Shown in pieces: positions 35,005-47,011 of a stretch of DNA of 64,000 bases; the stretch's first letter is position 1; each line of letters begins with the position of its first letter. The stretch covers positions 37,995 through 101,994 of the forward strand of contig ARYC01000504.1 of NCBI GenBank assembly GCA_000711775.1, given 5' to 3'. Position numbers and translations under genes: made by a program. The DNA is from Oxytricha trifallax. Its lineage: Eukaryota > Ciliophora > Spirotrichea > Sporadotrichida > Oxytrichidae. The notes under the pieces are model-generated. The model made no database searches, was not told where the DNA came from, and saw nothing but the letters and a program-made list of their open reading frames with translations.

Positions 35005-38000
35005 TCATTCTTATTACTCCTATTAAATACTTTCCATACTTGTGACAATCTTTTCTAAAGTTCTAAGTTTCTATTTTTCTTCCTAGGTTTTCTCAATTTG
35101 AGGAAGAAGTCTGTTAATCACATTGCTACTGTTTCTTTTTTCAAGTTTATTAATTACTTAATTTAAACTGCCGTAGATTGCGCTTGAGTTTTAATTCATG
35201 TTCTAGTTTTATTCGTTAATTGTGTTATTGTGTAGTCTTGTGAACACATCTTTAAATAATTCAAATGTGATAAGGAAAGTCTTTAAATGAGAAATTAACC
35301 TCTTAAATATTAGATATAATTTAGTGTATTAATAGCTTAAAAAAAAAAGAAAAAGAAAGTACCTTATCTATTAATAAAAAGCATAAATCAAATAAATTAA
35401 AATCTTTCTATTAGACTTAACTGACTGTTTAGGAATTGTTTTAATTTCTATATCTGTTTTTGAGAGGCTATTCTTCATTTTTCAATTCAATACTCTCATT
35501 TAAGATATTTCTTAGATTCTAATTGGGGATCCCCCCCACAATTCTGGAATTTCCGATCGTTCCAGAATCATTCTGGAATTCCAGAATAAGAATTCCAGCA
35601 CCATGCTGGAATTCCATCATGAATCTGGAATTCCAGTTAATTTTATTATAATTACATGATAACTATTATTTAAAAGAAAATACTTAAAATGACTAATAAT
35701 TTTCAAATTTTTTTAAATCACTTTATAGCCTGAGAAAAAAAAATAATTTTATCTAAGATATCCTTCAATTTCTTTTTTAAAATTTATTTTTCTATAACTT
35801 AAAATAGTTTACAATGGCATAAATTCGAATAATTTTTATCATATTTTTACCTCGTTTATACAATTCTGTTATTATTCTGTGCAAATAAGATGTTGAATAA
35901 TTCTGAGAACTTAGTCAATCATCACAAATTTAAACTCTCATAGTAAAATGATACTTACAGATATTATTATTATTATTATTATATAAAATGAACATATATT
36001 TCCCATACTCAAATCAGCTTATAAATTTAAGTCTTTATGAAATAAATTTTTATTATATGAAAATAATAAAGCTTCGGATTAATCATTGACTTCAACCTGC
36101 TATTTTTATTTCTTAATTATATGTTTAATATAGAAATTTTTCTAAGATAGACCACAGTCAATCCTACAATCTGCTTTTACATGCTAAATTAAAAGTACAT
36201 TATTTCACTGATATTATCTACTAGTATTAAGTAATTTGTTTGGTAGAGTGTCAATTTATAGTTATAAAATTTTATTTCTATCTTTAAATAGTAGTAATTT
36301 TTCAGTTCAAATCTATTAAGATTACTAATTCTTGAAGTATAAATGTTTAATCATAAACACCTTCATAGAAGTTGTTTAGTTTTACAATAAATTTATATTT
36401 AATATTTAGGATTTCACAATTTTTAAATTGCAATACCTTATTTTCATTAATAGTTATTAAAAAAAGTATAGGAATTGTACTTTTAATTAAAAAATCTTTA
36501 TTTTAATAGTGGTATAAGATTTTTTGAACGATTAAATATTAAACGGATATTGTTACGTTATTCAAGTATTTCAAGATAATAATTGCGTTAATAAATGAAG
36601 GAACTTTAATAAATATAATTGGATAACATATAGTGACAAGTTGTACGATAATTACAGATGATTGGATTGTAACATCAAACTTATATCCGTTAATCAAGGG
36701 GGATACTGAAGTATTATAAAAAACAGAAAATTGAGTTTAGATAAGAACTAAAAAATAGAATAAACTTCGAATCATCTCACATTAAAATAAGAAATATTTA
36801 TATAGATATATAACGGATCGATTCTAGCCTAACAAGAATAAGAGTTCTTAGAAATCTTATATACAGAAAGGCCCTAAATTTATGAAATAAATTATAATGA
36901 CTCATTGATTATTAAAACAATTATATTTATTACAATTAGATTAGAGGGGAATTTGTTGATTGTAGTTATATAATTTTATAAGCTAAATAATAAAAAAGTT
37001 TTAGTAAAAAAAAGTTCTCAAAAAGTATTTTTTATAATTTTATTGAGTATGAAACTTCCCCCAAAATTTTAATCATCTTTTAAATTTCATTAATGAAAAA
37101 AGAGTATGAATTAGAAAAAAATAATATTAATATTAAAGATTTATTACAAGGGATTCCAGAATAATTCTGGAATTCCAGAATTATGACTGGAATTCATTCA
37201 TGATTCTGGAATTTTTGGTGATTCCAGAATGATTCTGGAACGATCGGAAATTCCAGAATTGTGGGGGGTATCCCTAATTGGCTTTTAAATTATTGTTCAC
37301 TTCTTATTAATAAGATTTCTGGAGCTGACTGGCTAATTAGGCAGCTGATTAATTGAACATAATTTATTATATTTTACAATAAATCATAAAATATAATTTG
37401 ATTGAGTTTGTAAATTACTAGCCTGTGCATTTTAATTCTAGATTTAGGTGGTTTCTAGGGCAGCTCTAGATTTATTTCCTAGCACTACGATTTATTTGAA
37501 TTTAGGATTGTTCATTTTGTTCTTAGAAATTATTGAGTCTGTGTTCATTTATAGTTATTGGAATGTAATATTATTCTAACTATTCTTGGTTTGGTGAGTT
37601 TAAAAATAAACAATTAATAAGTAATAACTTTGTAGAATTGGGTTAGATTTATAGAGAGTGTATATTTTAAAAAAGACCATTAAATTAAAAAATGACTGGC
37701 TGATTAGTTACTCTTTCTCTTTGATGACTAAGCCTGACTCTACAAAGTTTGACTATTTCCATTTGCATTTTACTACACCTAAAAATGCTAATTGAGTGCT
37801 TACCCATGACTTGCCGACATTTTCTAGCCAATAAACAATTACGATCTTTGTCTCTACCCGAAAATACCTTAACCCCCAATACCCCCTATCAATTTTGATT
37901 GAGTACTGTTTTAATTTTAGAACTACATAAATGAACCTTCTAATACTCTGGTGTTATTAATTTAAATATAATTTATAGCAGCTTGTGCTGGATTTTATTA

Positions 38001-40777
38001 TAATCTTGGGGGACTGAATTATGCAGCTGCTTATTTATTTAGAGATTAATGCTGCTGGGTGAGGAGACTTAATTATTAAGCGAGAGTCATATGAGACTTT
38101 TATTGATGTTGTTGTTACTGTTAAATATTTCTTATATATTGAAATATAAAAAAAGGAAAAAGCATACTTTCGATCAAAATAAACAATAAATGTTAGATAG
38201 GAGGCTATTGATTGATATCAAAGTGATAATTGACTATGCTTGTACTTTGAGTTGATTAATTTACTTAATTATGATGACTTTGAATTAATGTTTGAATTTG
38301 ATTATTGTAGTCTTTAATTGGACTGCTTCGTTGCTTAAATGCGTTTCTGACTTAATGACTTAAATCAGAATTTATAATTGAACCTTACTTATCTAAAATT
38401 GGAAACTCGTATCTGTGGTAACTCTAGCCTATTTGATATTGTCTGCCTGTAGCCTGTACTGATTCAGAATATGAGGGAATTTGTTATTCATCCCTAGAGC
38501 TTTCTTTGGATAGGATTTAAAATGATTTTTTTACTCTATAATTACTAATAAAAGCTTTAAAAATATAAGATTCTCTATGAAGCTGGTTAGAAGGTCGAAT
38601 CTTATGCTCCAAAGTTATAATGGTTATTTCCAGGTTCTTCTTTCTTGAGTTATTCAGAATTACGAACTCTAGAATATAGATCTCCACGCTTTTCATTTCT
38701 CTTTTTAATTGTTTTGCCTCCTATATAACGATTTTTATTTTCATATAGATGAGAAAGTCCTTATTCTTTAGATAGTTATGTGATACTGAGCTGTGGTAAT
38801 AATGTTTATTAAGATCCACAAATATTTAAAAAATAAAATTAATTTAGCATAAATTCTGATCCGCTATTCTATTACTAATGTATAATCTTTTGATGAGGAT
38901 TTTTAGCCATATAAAGTTCCTTAGCAATTTGATATTAGTTAGTACCTTGCATTAAATGCTATAGCTAATTTTCCAATGTGGGATTTTAATCCAATTTCAA
39001 GCTATAACTTCCTTTCTATTCACTTCTTATGGCCTTATTAGGAGACTATGTAACACTTATTCTATGCTAGTGATTTCTATTTGGCATTTAAGAATCATTC
39101 AATGATTAAGAATCGTTTTGGATGGAATTATGATAATCTGCTAAATATTTATCTTAGAGTCTGTTTACTTGCGAAGACGATCTTTATCGGTTATTCTATA
39201 TAGTTTTATGAGGAATTCGATTGGAGTTATTTTCCAGTCCTTAAATTGAATCATTTAAGTTAGAAACATGATCGTATTAAATGCTGGATTAATCGATTTA
39301 GCTCATTAACAATATGTTAGTAGCTCGAGTTTAACTTTGATAAGCAACCTCTTAATCATGAATGTCTTAATTATTCGATGGCTAAAAAGTAGCACAGATT
39401 TAAGGGTTTTCCTAAATTACCATAGTCTAGTCTAGGCTTTATACTATTTAAGTGTGAGCTTGTTAATTTCTTGGTTAACTTAATGCTTATTATTTAGTCT
39501 GTAGTATTTAATCAGGACTTATTTAAAATGACTATACTTATCGCTTCATATCTTCTTTAATTTGTAGTGAAATTTTAAAGGTTTTCTTCTTTTGAATTTC
39601 AACTTACTCTTAATTCTCCTAAGCTTATTTAGATACCTTGAAGTCCATCATAAATTTCTTTGCATGATCAGAGAATAACTTATAGTAATCAAATTTCTTT
39701 TAATCGATCACTTTATTTTCAATCATTGGTGGATAAAGCACGTCATATCCTCCAAGATTCTGCAATTCATAAGTGTCTCTTTCTCTCAATTTCTCTTGTT
39801 AAATATCCTATCTCTAAATTGACTATAGTTGCTTTGAACCCTACTTCACTCCTATGATCCTTTATTCGGCTACAGATTTCAAAACATCGAGAAGTCTACA
39901 ACCATATTTATCATTTGAAATAAACTTACTTTAATTTCTCAAGCATAGTAATATTTAGCAATCTGAATGTGTCAATAAGCAAATTTCTCTTAACCTATTT
40001 GTCAAGCGGTGTATCGTCGTTAAAGCTGGGTGCATGATTGACTTCCAAAAGTTAAGGTCTCCCTTTCTAATCTAAAATTATATCAAAGCCAAGTATTTCA
40101 AAGCACATATTATTATAGAGATCACCAGGTTAGGAAGTTCTGTATTAATGCACTAAATCTGGTTGAATTGATATAAATGTTTTGACTATGATTTCATGCA
40201 TCTTTTCTTTTAATATTGGTATGTCTAGGCCATCTTTCTCAAGCTATGTAAATATCGACTGTAAACTCCTTTTATGTCCTGTCTCTCCTTTCTCATCGGC
40301 TGTGAAATTTTCATTGTCCTTGTTAATGGCATAATTGGTCAAGTGTATAAATGGATTATTGAATGCTTTCAGTTTATACTTTTCAGATGCAAATCTTGCT
40401 AATCCTTCATGATGCATAAATATTCTCAAAGGTTGAACGTTTGTTACAAGCACATAGATTCTTAAATCAAATTTATAGCCATCGATTAAATATGGATTTC
40501 TCATATATTTCTACACAACTAAGTGTTCATCGGGATTGATTTGCTCTACTTTTCTGGTAATAAAAATACCTTTACCTTGTGACATACATTCTGGTTTCAC
40601 AATAAAGTTAACCTTAACATTCTTCTTAGAGTAATTTTGAGAGACATTCTTCAATTCCATTAGTTCATATGGTAGTAGCCACGTCTTTGGGAAAAACTTG
40701 TAATCTGCAGGAAACTATTTCTTAATTTTCTTAAGATTTCTTGCTAAGTAATTCTTCCTGGCTATATAGTTTATTTC
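35005..40777 (-). CDS. Gene G: tubulin tyrosine ligase-like (TTLL) protein, N-terminus missing
   Basis: The minus strand from about 40777 reads a TTL domain: ARNLKKIKKQF..FFPKTWLLPYE, VKPECMSQGKGIFI, NPYLIDGYKFDLRIYVLVTN, FIHLTNYAINK, CFEILGFDIILD and LLEVNHAPSFNDDTPLD. These are ATP-grasp signatures of the TTLL glutamylase/glycylase family, which add Glu or Gly to tubulin tails in cilia. Two short introns lie near 39920-39860. NLGGYDVLYPP follows, as in TTLL6/13-type proteins, then a long Gln-rich low-complexity tail. The tail runs on past a 44-bp IES (pointer AATTA) and a 1.75-kb element, and ends at TGA 35005-35007. The usual N-terminal 100 or so residues of the domain are not found upstream. 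Confidence 0.85.
35526..37274. mobile_element. 1.75-kb inverted-repeat element in gene G with 6-bp target duplication
   Basis: The left end is GGGATCCCCCCCACAATTCT; the complemented right end is GGGATACCCCCCACAATTCT. The inverted repeats extend about 120 bp and are built of repeated TTCTGGAATTCC-type palindromic units. It is flanked by TAATTG at 35520-35525 and 37275-37280. Removing the element plus one copy joins ..EVNNNLKAN to QNLRNILNES.. of gene G in frame. The 1.5-kb centre is AT-rich with no transposase I can recognise. It is probably a non-autonomous DNA transposon now acting as an IES. Confidence 0.88.
37355..37398. other. IES in gene G, pointer AATTA
   Basis: AATTA (TAATT on the plus strand) at 37350-37354 and 37394-37398. 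Excision joins ..NLQTQSN to QSAAQLASQL.. in frame on the minus strand. Without it, the frame stops at TGA 37384-37386. Confidence 0.7.
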
Positions 40778-41357
40778 TTTTTATTAAAATAAGAAATTAT
40801 ATTAATTTCTAGATCTATATTTTAATCTTAAATTAAACAATTTATATAAGAGTATCTTAAATAAAATATCGGTAAAATTGTAATATTTTAACGTTATTCA
40901 AATACTATTAAATGATTTGGTCTTAATATGTTATAATTTTACTCCTATTTATTTACATGTTAATATTTTATAAGAATAATCTTTGATAATTTATACTTTG
41001 AATAAAGAATATTTATTTTGAAATCAAATAATTTAAGAAGTAAAATATTAGAGAGACTAATTTATTACAAAATATACTTAAATTTAATCATACAACTTCT
41101 TATTACTTGAAAAAAACAGCAACATTTATAGATGCCTATTTTTACAAATAATTCATAAATTCATTCATGTAGGTCAATTTAATAAAGAAATGTAATTTAT
41201 ATTTTTGCTCCATAAATATATTTTTTACTTTGAATTTATAAAAATATTTTACTAAAATATATAAATCTATTTAAATCCTTTTATCAATTATATTTTTCTT
41301 TAGGTAAGTCTGGCTCATAGGAAGACTCCTGGATACACAATTCAAGATTCGCTGTCG
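40778..41357. other. AT-rich stretch between genes G and H
   Basis: About 0.6 kb, AT-rich. It should hold the N-terminal MDSs of gene G if that gene were linear, but no TTL-like frame is visible. A short open patch at 41330-41280 (minus) reads IQESSYEPDLPKEK, which may belong to an alternative C-terminal frame of gene H. Confidence 0.5.
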
Positions 41358-44300
41358 TCATCTTCTTCGTTGAAACTCTCTTGTCTCTTCTCCTTCTCTC
41401 TTGTCCTTCTGTATGTTAGTCTTCTCATCCTTCTTTCTCTTGTCCTTTTATTTGTCCATGTTCTATTCTTATACATTTTGCTTTTCTCTCACAAATTCCT
41501 AGATGCTTGTTAGTTTCTCATCTATGCTTCTCTATAACTCCATCTATTCATCTATTTTCTTGTTTTGTAGATCAATTTTCTAATTCTGTGAATCAAGTTT
41601 CTCGTTTTGTGAATCAATCTTATTGCTTTGGTGATCTAGTTTCTAATTTTGAGCTTGGATTGCTTCCACTACTCTCAATACCAGGTCTGACTGATGTTGA
41701 ACCAATTCTGTAGTCTTCACAACCAAGTCAACTGCCTGTTTGTGACTTTGAGCCATTGTAACAACAGCATCTGCTATCTGAACCCCTAGCTAATAAAAAG
41801 ATCCTTAACTATGATTGCTAAAACCTTAAGCCATTTTGGTAAATGAATTTCGATAATTTGTATAAATTATTTAGGTTAAGATTGATTAATTGGAATAAAA
41901 ATGAATATTCATTTTATTGATTAAATTATGGGGGGGGGGGATTTTGCTCACAAATTGTTTTATGCACTCAAGAGAAAGTTTCCTTCCCGTATTATAAAAA
42001 TTATATTATGAATGTTTAATGTTTAATAATCTTTATCACTAGCTACTATAAGAAGTTTTACTTATTTAAACATCCTTTAAATCTAATATCTTTATTAAGA
42101 TATTTTGAATTTTAAGAAAATCATATTTATAATTAATCAAAGCAATAGATTTTTTAATACTTCTAAAGAAAAATGAGAATTGAGAGCGTTGAATCATGAA
42201 ATTTTTTTAAATTGCTTCATATATGAAGGAATATGATTTTTTAATTATTATGTTTCTACAAAGAATTTTAGAAAATATTTAAATATTTGCTGCAGGAAAC
42301 TCCCTTCCTAATTTATATTATGAAATTCATGTTTTATAAGTTTTAAATTACACAACTATAACTTTCTGAAATAATTAAATTAAAAATATTTTTATAAAAT
42401 CTTATTTGGGGTCTTGGGGATACCATGCACCATGCCATTTTATCTTAATTCTATCTGATTCATACAGTTATTCTCAAAGTCTCCCAAGGTGGATTGTGAC
42501 ATCATCAATTGATTCACGCTCACGTTTGAGCTAGCTCTTTCCTAGTTCTTTGATTTATCAACACTCTATTAAGACTTAGACTTAGTGAATTAATAAATTA
42601 AGTTTTGTATAAATTCTCCCTTCAGTGGTTTTTCAGTAATATTTTTGAGATCAGTCTTCTTTAAAGTATTCTGTAGAATTTAAGTGCTAGAGATGCCTGT
42701 AGTTGTATTTGATATTTCGCTATTCTCACGAACTTCAGATTAACCACTAACCTCTCTGTCTAATTTACTTTATTTAGACTCGGCTCTTCTCTCCAGAATT
42801 CTCTTCGAGTTTCTTTTTGGGATAAATTTATCAAAAATTATAATGCATAAATTAATAGCGAAAATACTCAGTTTCAAATTATTCCAATCTATTTAAAGTC
42901 AAAAAGAATTCTACCTAAAATATCATTCTTGTTTCTTTTTTGGATTTCCAAATAATTTTAAGCATCAAATTTTCCCCTCTCATACTGGAAGACCCCCTTA
43001 GTATCAACAATGTATTCTAGTCGATTTACAATCTCAGATTAATCAAAAAGCTATTTAAAAGCGAAATTTATCGGCTTTTTTTGTTTCATCATCTCATTGA
43101 TTTGAAGCTACTTCTTGACATCGTCGATATACTCCTAAATATTTATATTCATAAACTAAAAGTGCCATAAAAGAATAACTTTTTTAAATAAATTTAAGGG
43201 CTTTTTAAATTAAGATATTTAAAAACAAAAAAGCTAAATTAATCTTAATTTTTTTCTATTATTGTGATAAGTTTTTTTATCAAAGTAATTTGAATTTTTT
43301 ACAAATAAATAAATAAACTCTTGATCTTTTTAAAAATAGATATCCAATAATAATTTTCAAATATATTATGTATTTATTAATTCTTTAAAATTTTAATGAA
43401 TTAAAGAATTTTTGTAATTTATAAAATAATTCAAAAGCTTAAATTTTTCATTTACTAAATATTTGAAGTCTGTTAATCTTGAAGCTGATCAAAACTGATA
43501 AATAACTTTTTGATTATAGCTCTTATTTCTTGAACAAACCTATAAACAATAAAATGTTCAAAATTAATTTACTCTGAGTCCTTGACTTCATCTACCTTTT
43601 AATAGATTTTTTAGATATATTGTCTAATTTACTTTATGGTTTTCTCCACAACTGATCCTCCAAAATTTAAATTTTATAAATTACTAGTTTATTTTCATAT
43701 AAGATATATTATAATATTTAATAAATTACAAAACATATGTCAAATGTACTTCTAACTCTTACGAGTTCATCTGTTGCTGCATTTTTAATCAAAAGTAAGA
43801 TTTAAATCAGAGTCTAGAATTTGGTTCTTTCAGTAGAATTTTCCATTGTTCTTAAGAGATTTTTGCCGATCTCCAGCATCCCTTCCATAGTAACTAGGAA
43901 CTCTATTCTCAAGAATTATTTAGAAAAAAAATATAATTTTAATAAAATTAGAACTCTATTAATCGTAACTTATTTAAAGTTAATGAAATTACAAAAAAAA
44001 CTGTTCATATTTGTAAATTAGAATGATGCTAATATAACATTAAAAATTTAAAGTAGGTAAAATATCATATTAAGAATTGGAGTAATTCAAATTCAAATTA
44101 ATTTAATTTTATTATTTCTATTAATTGCTTCTTCTCAATATCTTGGTTGTAGATAACATTTTATTGCAAATTCAAACAAAGTGGACGATGAGCTTCCTTC
44201 TAAAATTCCTTGCCAATTTGAAGTTTAGCTTTTGGATTATTTTTTGAAGAATGCTTTTCATCTCTCTATTTCAATTTAGAAGTAAAAACCCCAAAACCCC

Positions 44301-44899
44301 TTAATGAAGAAGGGTATAGTTTGTGTTGTTTTGGGGTAAGTAGAGAAAATAGGCCAATTTAAAAAATGAGAAATGGAAATTAGCGAAATTTAGTGTCGCT
44401 TTATGATAATAATATTTAGATTTACAGCTTAAGCTTAAGTATGGTACAAGTATTAAAGATATATTAAATCTCATTTTTATTATTATTAGATGATAGACTA
44501 TGAATAAATTAGTATGGTTTATAGAAAGAAAGATAATGCATTTTTTAATTCAAAAAAATTGTAGTCTTAAAAAGACAAATCTTTGAACATAAATAAGTAT
44601 TAAAATGCAATATAAACTACAGTAAGGAAAATTGGATTAAATTTAAGAAATAAAATTTTAGTTATTCCAAATTTATTTTTCATTATTAGTTTGTTTATAG
44701 AAGTTTCTAAAAAGTTCTTATACCTCAAAAAATGAATATACTAAACATAAAAAAAATATATTGAAGTTTGAGTCTGAAGAGTCTCATGAGTTTTTTGGCA
44801 TTTCGATGAAATACTAATTTCTGATTAGCGTCTGAGCATTTCTGAAGATATAAGTGATTAAGACTTATCCTTATGATGAGAGTTTTTGTCTTATGCCAT
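41358..44899 (-). CDS. Gene H: paralogue of gene B, coiled-coil protein, IES/TBE-relic-interrupted
   Basis: ATG at 44897-44899 (MAQDKNSHHKDK). TGA at 41358-41360 in the main frame; an alternative tail frame reads EEDDDSES before its own TGA. The segments follow the order of gene B: a basic N-terminus; a helical piece NQDIEKKQLIEIIKL; KFQTLIQILLLIKNAATDEL (compare FKAFINLVEFIKLASTDEL in B); VEKTIKQIRQYIQKI (compare SETILRQIQEYFRQL); EYIDDVKKQLQI; a Ser/Asn-rich linker; and a C-terminal coiled coil of near-heptad units (NEKLDSQNQKIDLQNKKID). The N-terminal MDS is split by a TBE relic (ACT target), the middle by an IES with the 10-bp pointer AAAAAGAAAC. The last junction (42.42-41.83 kb) is unresolved. 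Confidence 0.75.
41930..42309. mobile_element. Second small element with GTTTCC-type ends, inside an IES of gene H
   Basis: It starts with a run of 11 G and has GAGAAAGTTTCCTTCCCG near 41982. Its far end has TGCAGGAAACTCCCTTCC near 42291-42308, an imperfect inverted match. Size and AT-rich interior resemble the element at 9026-9431. Confidence 0.45.
42819..42940. other. IES in gene H, 10-bp pointer
   Basis: GTTTCTTTTT (plus strand) at 42809-42818 and 42931-42940. Excision joins ..YLEIQKRN to SKRILERRA.. in frame on the minus strand. It is the longest pointer found in the window. Confidence 0.8.
44284..44770 (+). mobile_element. 487-bp TBE relic inside gene H
   Basis: The left end reads AAAAACCCCAAAACCCCTTA, matching TBE ends except the first base. 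The flanking duplication is AGT (44281-44283 and 44771-44773). The right end is reduced to AAGTTTG. Inside, near 44400-44470, a degenerate version of the TBE transposase N-terminus is visible (DLQLKLKYGTSIKDIL against DLVFKLRYG). Removing 44284-44770 and one AGT joins ..THETLQT to SKLKQRDEK.. of gene H in frame on the minus strand. Confidence 0.85.
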
Positions 44900-45054
44900 A
44901 TTAATTAATCTTTAATTGTTTGCAAAATTAGATTAATTAACTAAAAAATTATTAATATTGATAAAATACAATTGAATCGGGGAAATGCAAAAATAAAAAT
45001 CTAAAATTAATTATATATATAATTACTGCTCATTTACTCTACGTTTTGTCTTAT

Positions 45055-45815
45055 ATGCGAAAAGTGGTCAAACTGCTATTTATTATTACCAAATGGTCAT
45101 TTTTATTAGGTTTTTGTGTCAAAATCGATATGCATCATTAGGAACATCTCTAAAGTGACAAAATTCTGTATTTACTGTGAAAATGACCAACTTTACTATT
45201 TTTGGTCAAAATATATGATCTAGTATGTTTGTCTCTCCTATTCGAGCAGAGTGGTCAAAAAAGTGGCCAAAGTGCATGATTTTAACTAAAGTGTCCAGAA
45301 TAGTGGTCAAAGCTGAGATTTGCATCAAAAGTGACCAGAGTGCATGATTTGCACCCAAATGACCAGAGTAGTGGTCAAAATCTCAAAAAATCGCAGTTTT
45401 TACTCTGAAGTTGGTATTATGAGTCACTTTTCACAAATATGCGGTGACCAAGCCAAATTTGGAGCAGAGTGGTCAAAAATCTTGAAATCGTTGTTGCTGG
45501 TCAATTTTGTGAAAAATTTGGTGGTCATAAAGTTCAATGCTCCAGCAGTACCTGCTAATCTCAGCTGGTCAAAAATATCGAGAGGAAGTTGCGAATTCGC
45601 TAGTTTTTTGCTATATTCCTATCAAACTGGATAGCATGATGCTCAGAGCAGCTCCTCTCTCACCAACCCATTCAATTCTTGAAATATTTGATTTTGAACA
45701 AATTTTTGTCCAATTTCAGCCTAAATTGCTCAACTCCTCTGGTGTATACCTTGAGTGCATAGAAATTTGCTATATAGAGTGGAGTAGAGCAGAATTTGAT
45801 ACCACTCGTCAAAAC
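45055..45815. repeat. Cluster of GGTCAAA/TGACCA motifs
   Basis: About 15 copies of GTGGTCAAA-like or complementary TGACCA words lie in 750 bp, spaced irregularly at about 20-60 bp and in both orientations (for example 45065, 45203, 45252, 45306, 45372, 45470, 45563). They do not form a regular tandem array. They could be subterminal transposase-binding sites of the element to the right. Two overlapping ORFs here look like by-products of the motif. Confidence 0.6.
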
Positions 45816-46081
45816 TTCATAATAGTTTGAGCAGACTTATGAAAACTGCGATTTTCAGGGATCCTCTTGCATTTATGTATTAATTTTAAGTACAGTATTA
45901 ATAACAGCAGTAATAGCAGCAGTAATAGTATTAGCAGTAAAAATGACAATGCATTAGGTATAAGCGCTTATAGAAATTTCAATGTATGATGCATTCTTGT
46001 TTTTGAGTAGAATCTCATACAAAGCCATACCTCAGAGTATGTATCCATTTCTTGATACTGAATGCCTAGAGTCCTCGAACA

Positions 46082-46320
46082 TCATCCTCGCTCATGTTTT
46101 TTATTACTTCTTAGATGCGCTTGACCAGAAAGTTTGTTAGGAGAACTGTTGATGTTCTGCTGCTTGAGGTTCTTCTTGATGTAAGCAAACAACTGTTCGA
46201 TTGGGTTGAGCCAGGGCGAGTATTCTGGATTGAAAAGAACGTTGACTTTGAAGCGACGAGCAGTCGCAAGCATCTCAGAATACTTATGATTATGGCATTA
46301 TCCATTAAAAGCACCACCTT
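46082..46320 (-). pseudogene. IS630/Tc1-type transposase, C-terminal catalytic fragment
   Basis: The minus strand reads VVLLMDNAIIIS in one frame and then, after a one-base shift, FNPEYSPWLNPIEQLFAYIK. This is the second Asp (DNA) and catalytic Glu (NPIE) region typical of DDE_3/IS630-Tc1 transposases. It is probably the C-terminal part of the transposase whose N-terminus lies at 48.8-47.7 kb. The frameshift marks it as decayed. Confidence 0.8.
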
Positions 46321-46786
46321 CTTATTGCATAGATCTTTGTCAGTTCTTATACTTCTCAGCGTCTGATATATAAAGTTTCAAATAGCACTGAATCGAATGC
46401 TCCTTCAATTATTTGAGTGGATATCACTCTATCAACTGCGATCGCTGCTATCAAACCCATAGAGTACTGTTATCTCTTCACTGTTTACTTTGCAATCGAC
46501 AACTGTCTTGCTCTCAAACCATAATCGCCTAAATTGGAGAGCATTTCATATCGATACTGAGAGATTGGCTTATAATTGAGATTAATCTGACTTTGATCTG
46601 GAATATATGCACAGGGTTTATCACATTCTTTGGATTCTTCTTATTGGTTATGATTTTGTGATGGGTCATCTATTAGTAAAGTTAATTTGGTTTTAGGACG
46701 GTAGTTGAATTATAATCTTAGAAGTTTGATGGAAGTTTGCATCATGATTAGTGGTTTGAAATGAGACTTGTTGAATTTGTGAGAAC

Positions 46787-46985
46787 TGGAACCATACAAC
46801 TCAAGGGTGGAACCATGCAACTCAAGGGTGGAACCATACAACTTAAGGGTGGAGCCATACAACATGGATCTATACAACTCGGATCCATACAACCAGGAAC
46901 CATACAACCTGGAGCCATACAACCTCAGCGCGGAACCATGCAATCCAAGAGATGTCTTCAGGGTATCTTCATCTATCATAATAGT
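46787..46985. repeat. GGAACCATACAACCT repeat cluster A
   Basis: About nine degenerate copies of GGAACCATACAACCT, some separated by CAAGGGTGG, are followed by TCTTCAGGGTATCTTCATC. The same word plus the ATATCTTCAGGATATC-type tail recurs in both arms of the palindrome at 58.5-59.4 and 62.2-63.1 kb, but nowhere left of 45 kb. Confidence 0.85.
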
Positions 46986-47011
46986 TCCAATCATAGTATA
47001 ATTCCCAGAGT

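Noticed and set aside
44284-44302. C4A4 run as a macronuclear telomere or chromosome end
   Set aside because: It is followed by TBE-derived sequence and flanked by an AGT duplication that restores gene H, so it is a TBE tip.
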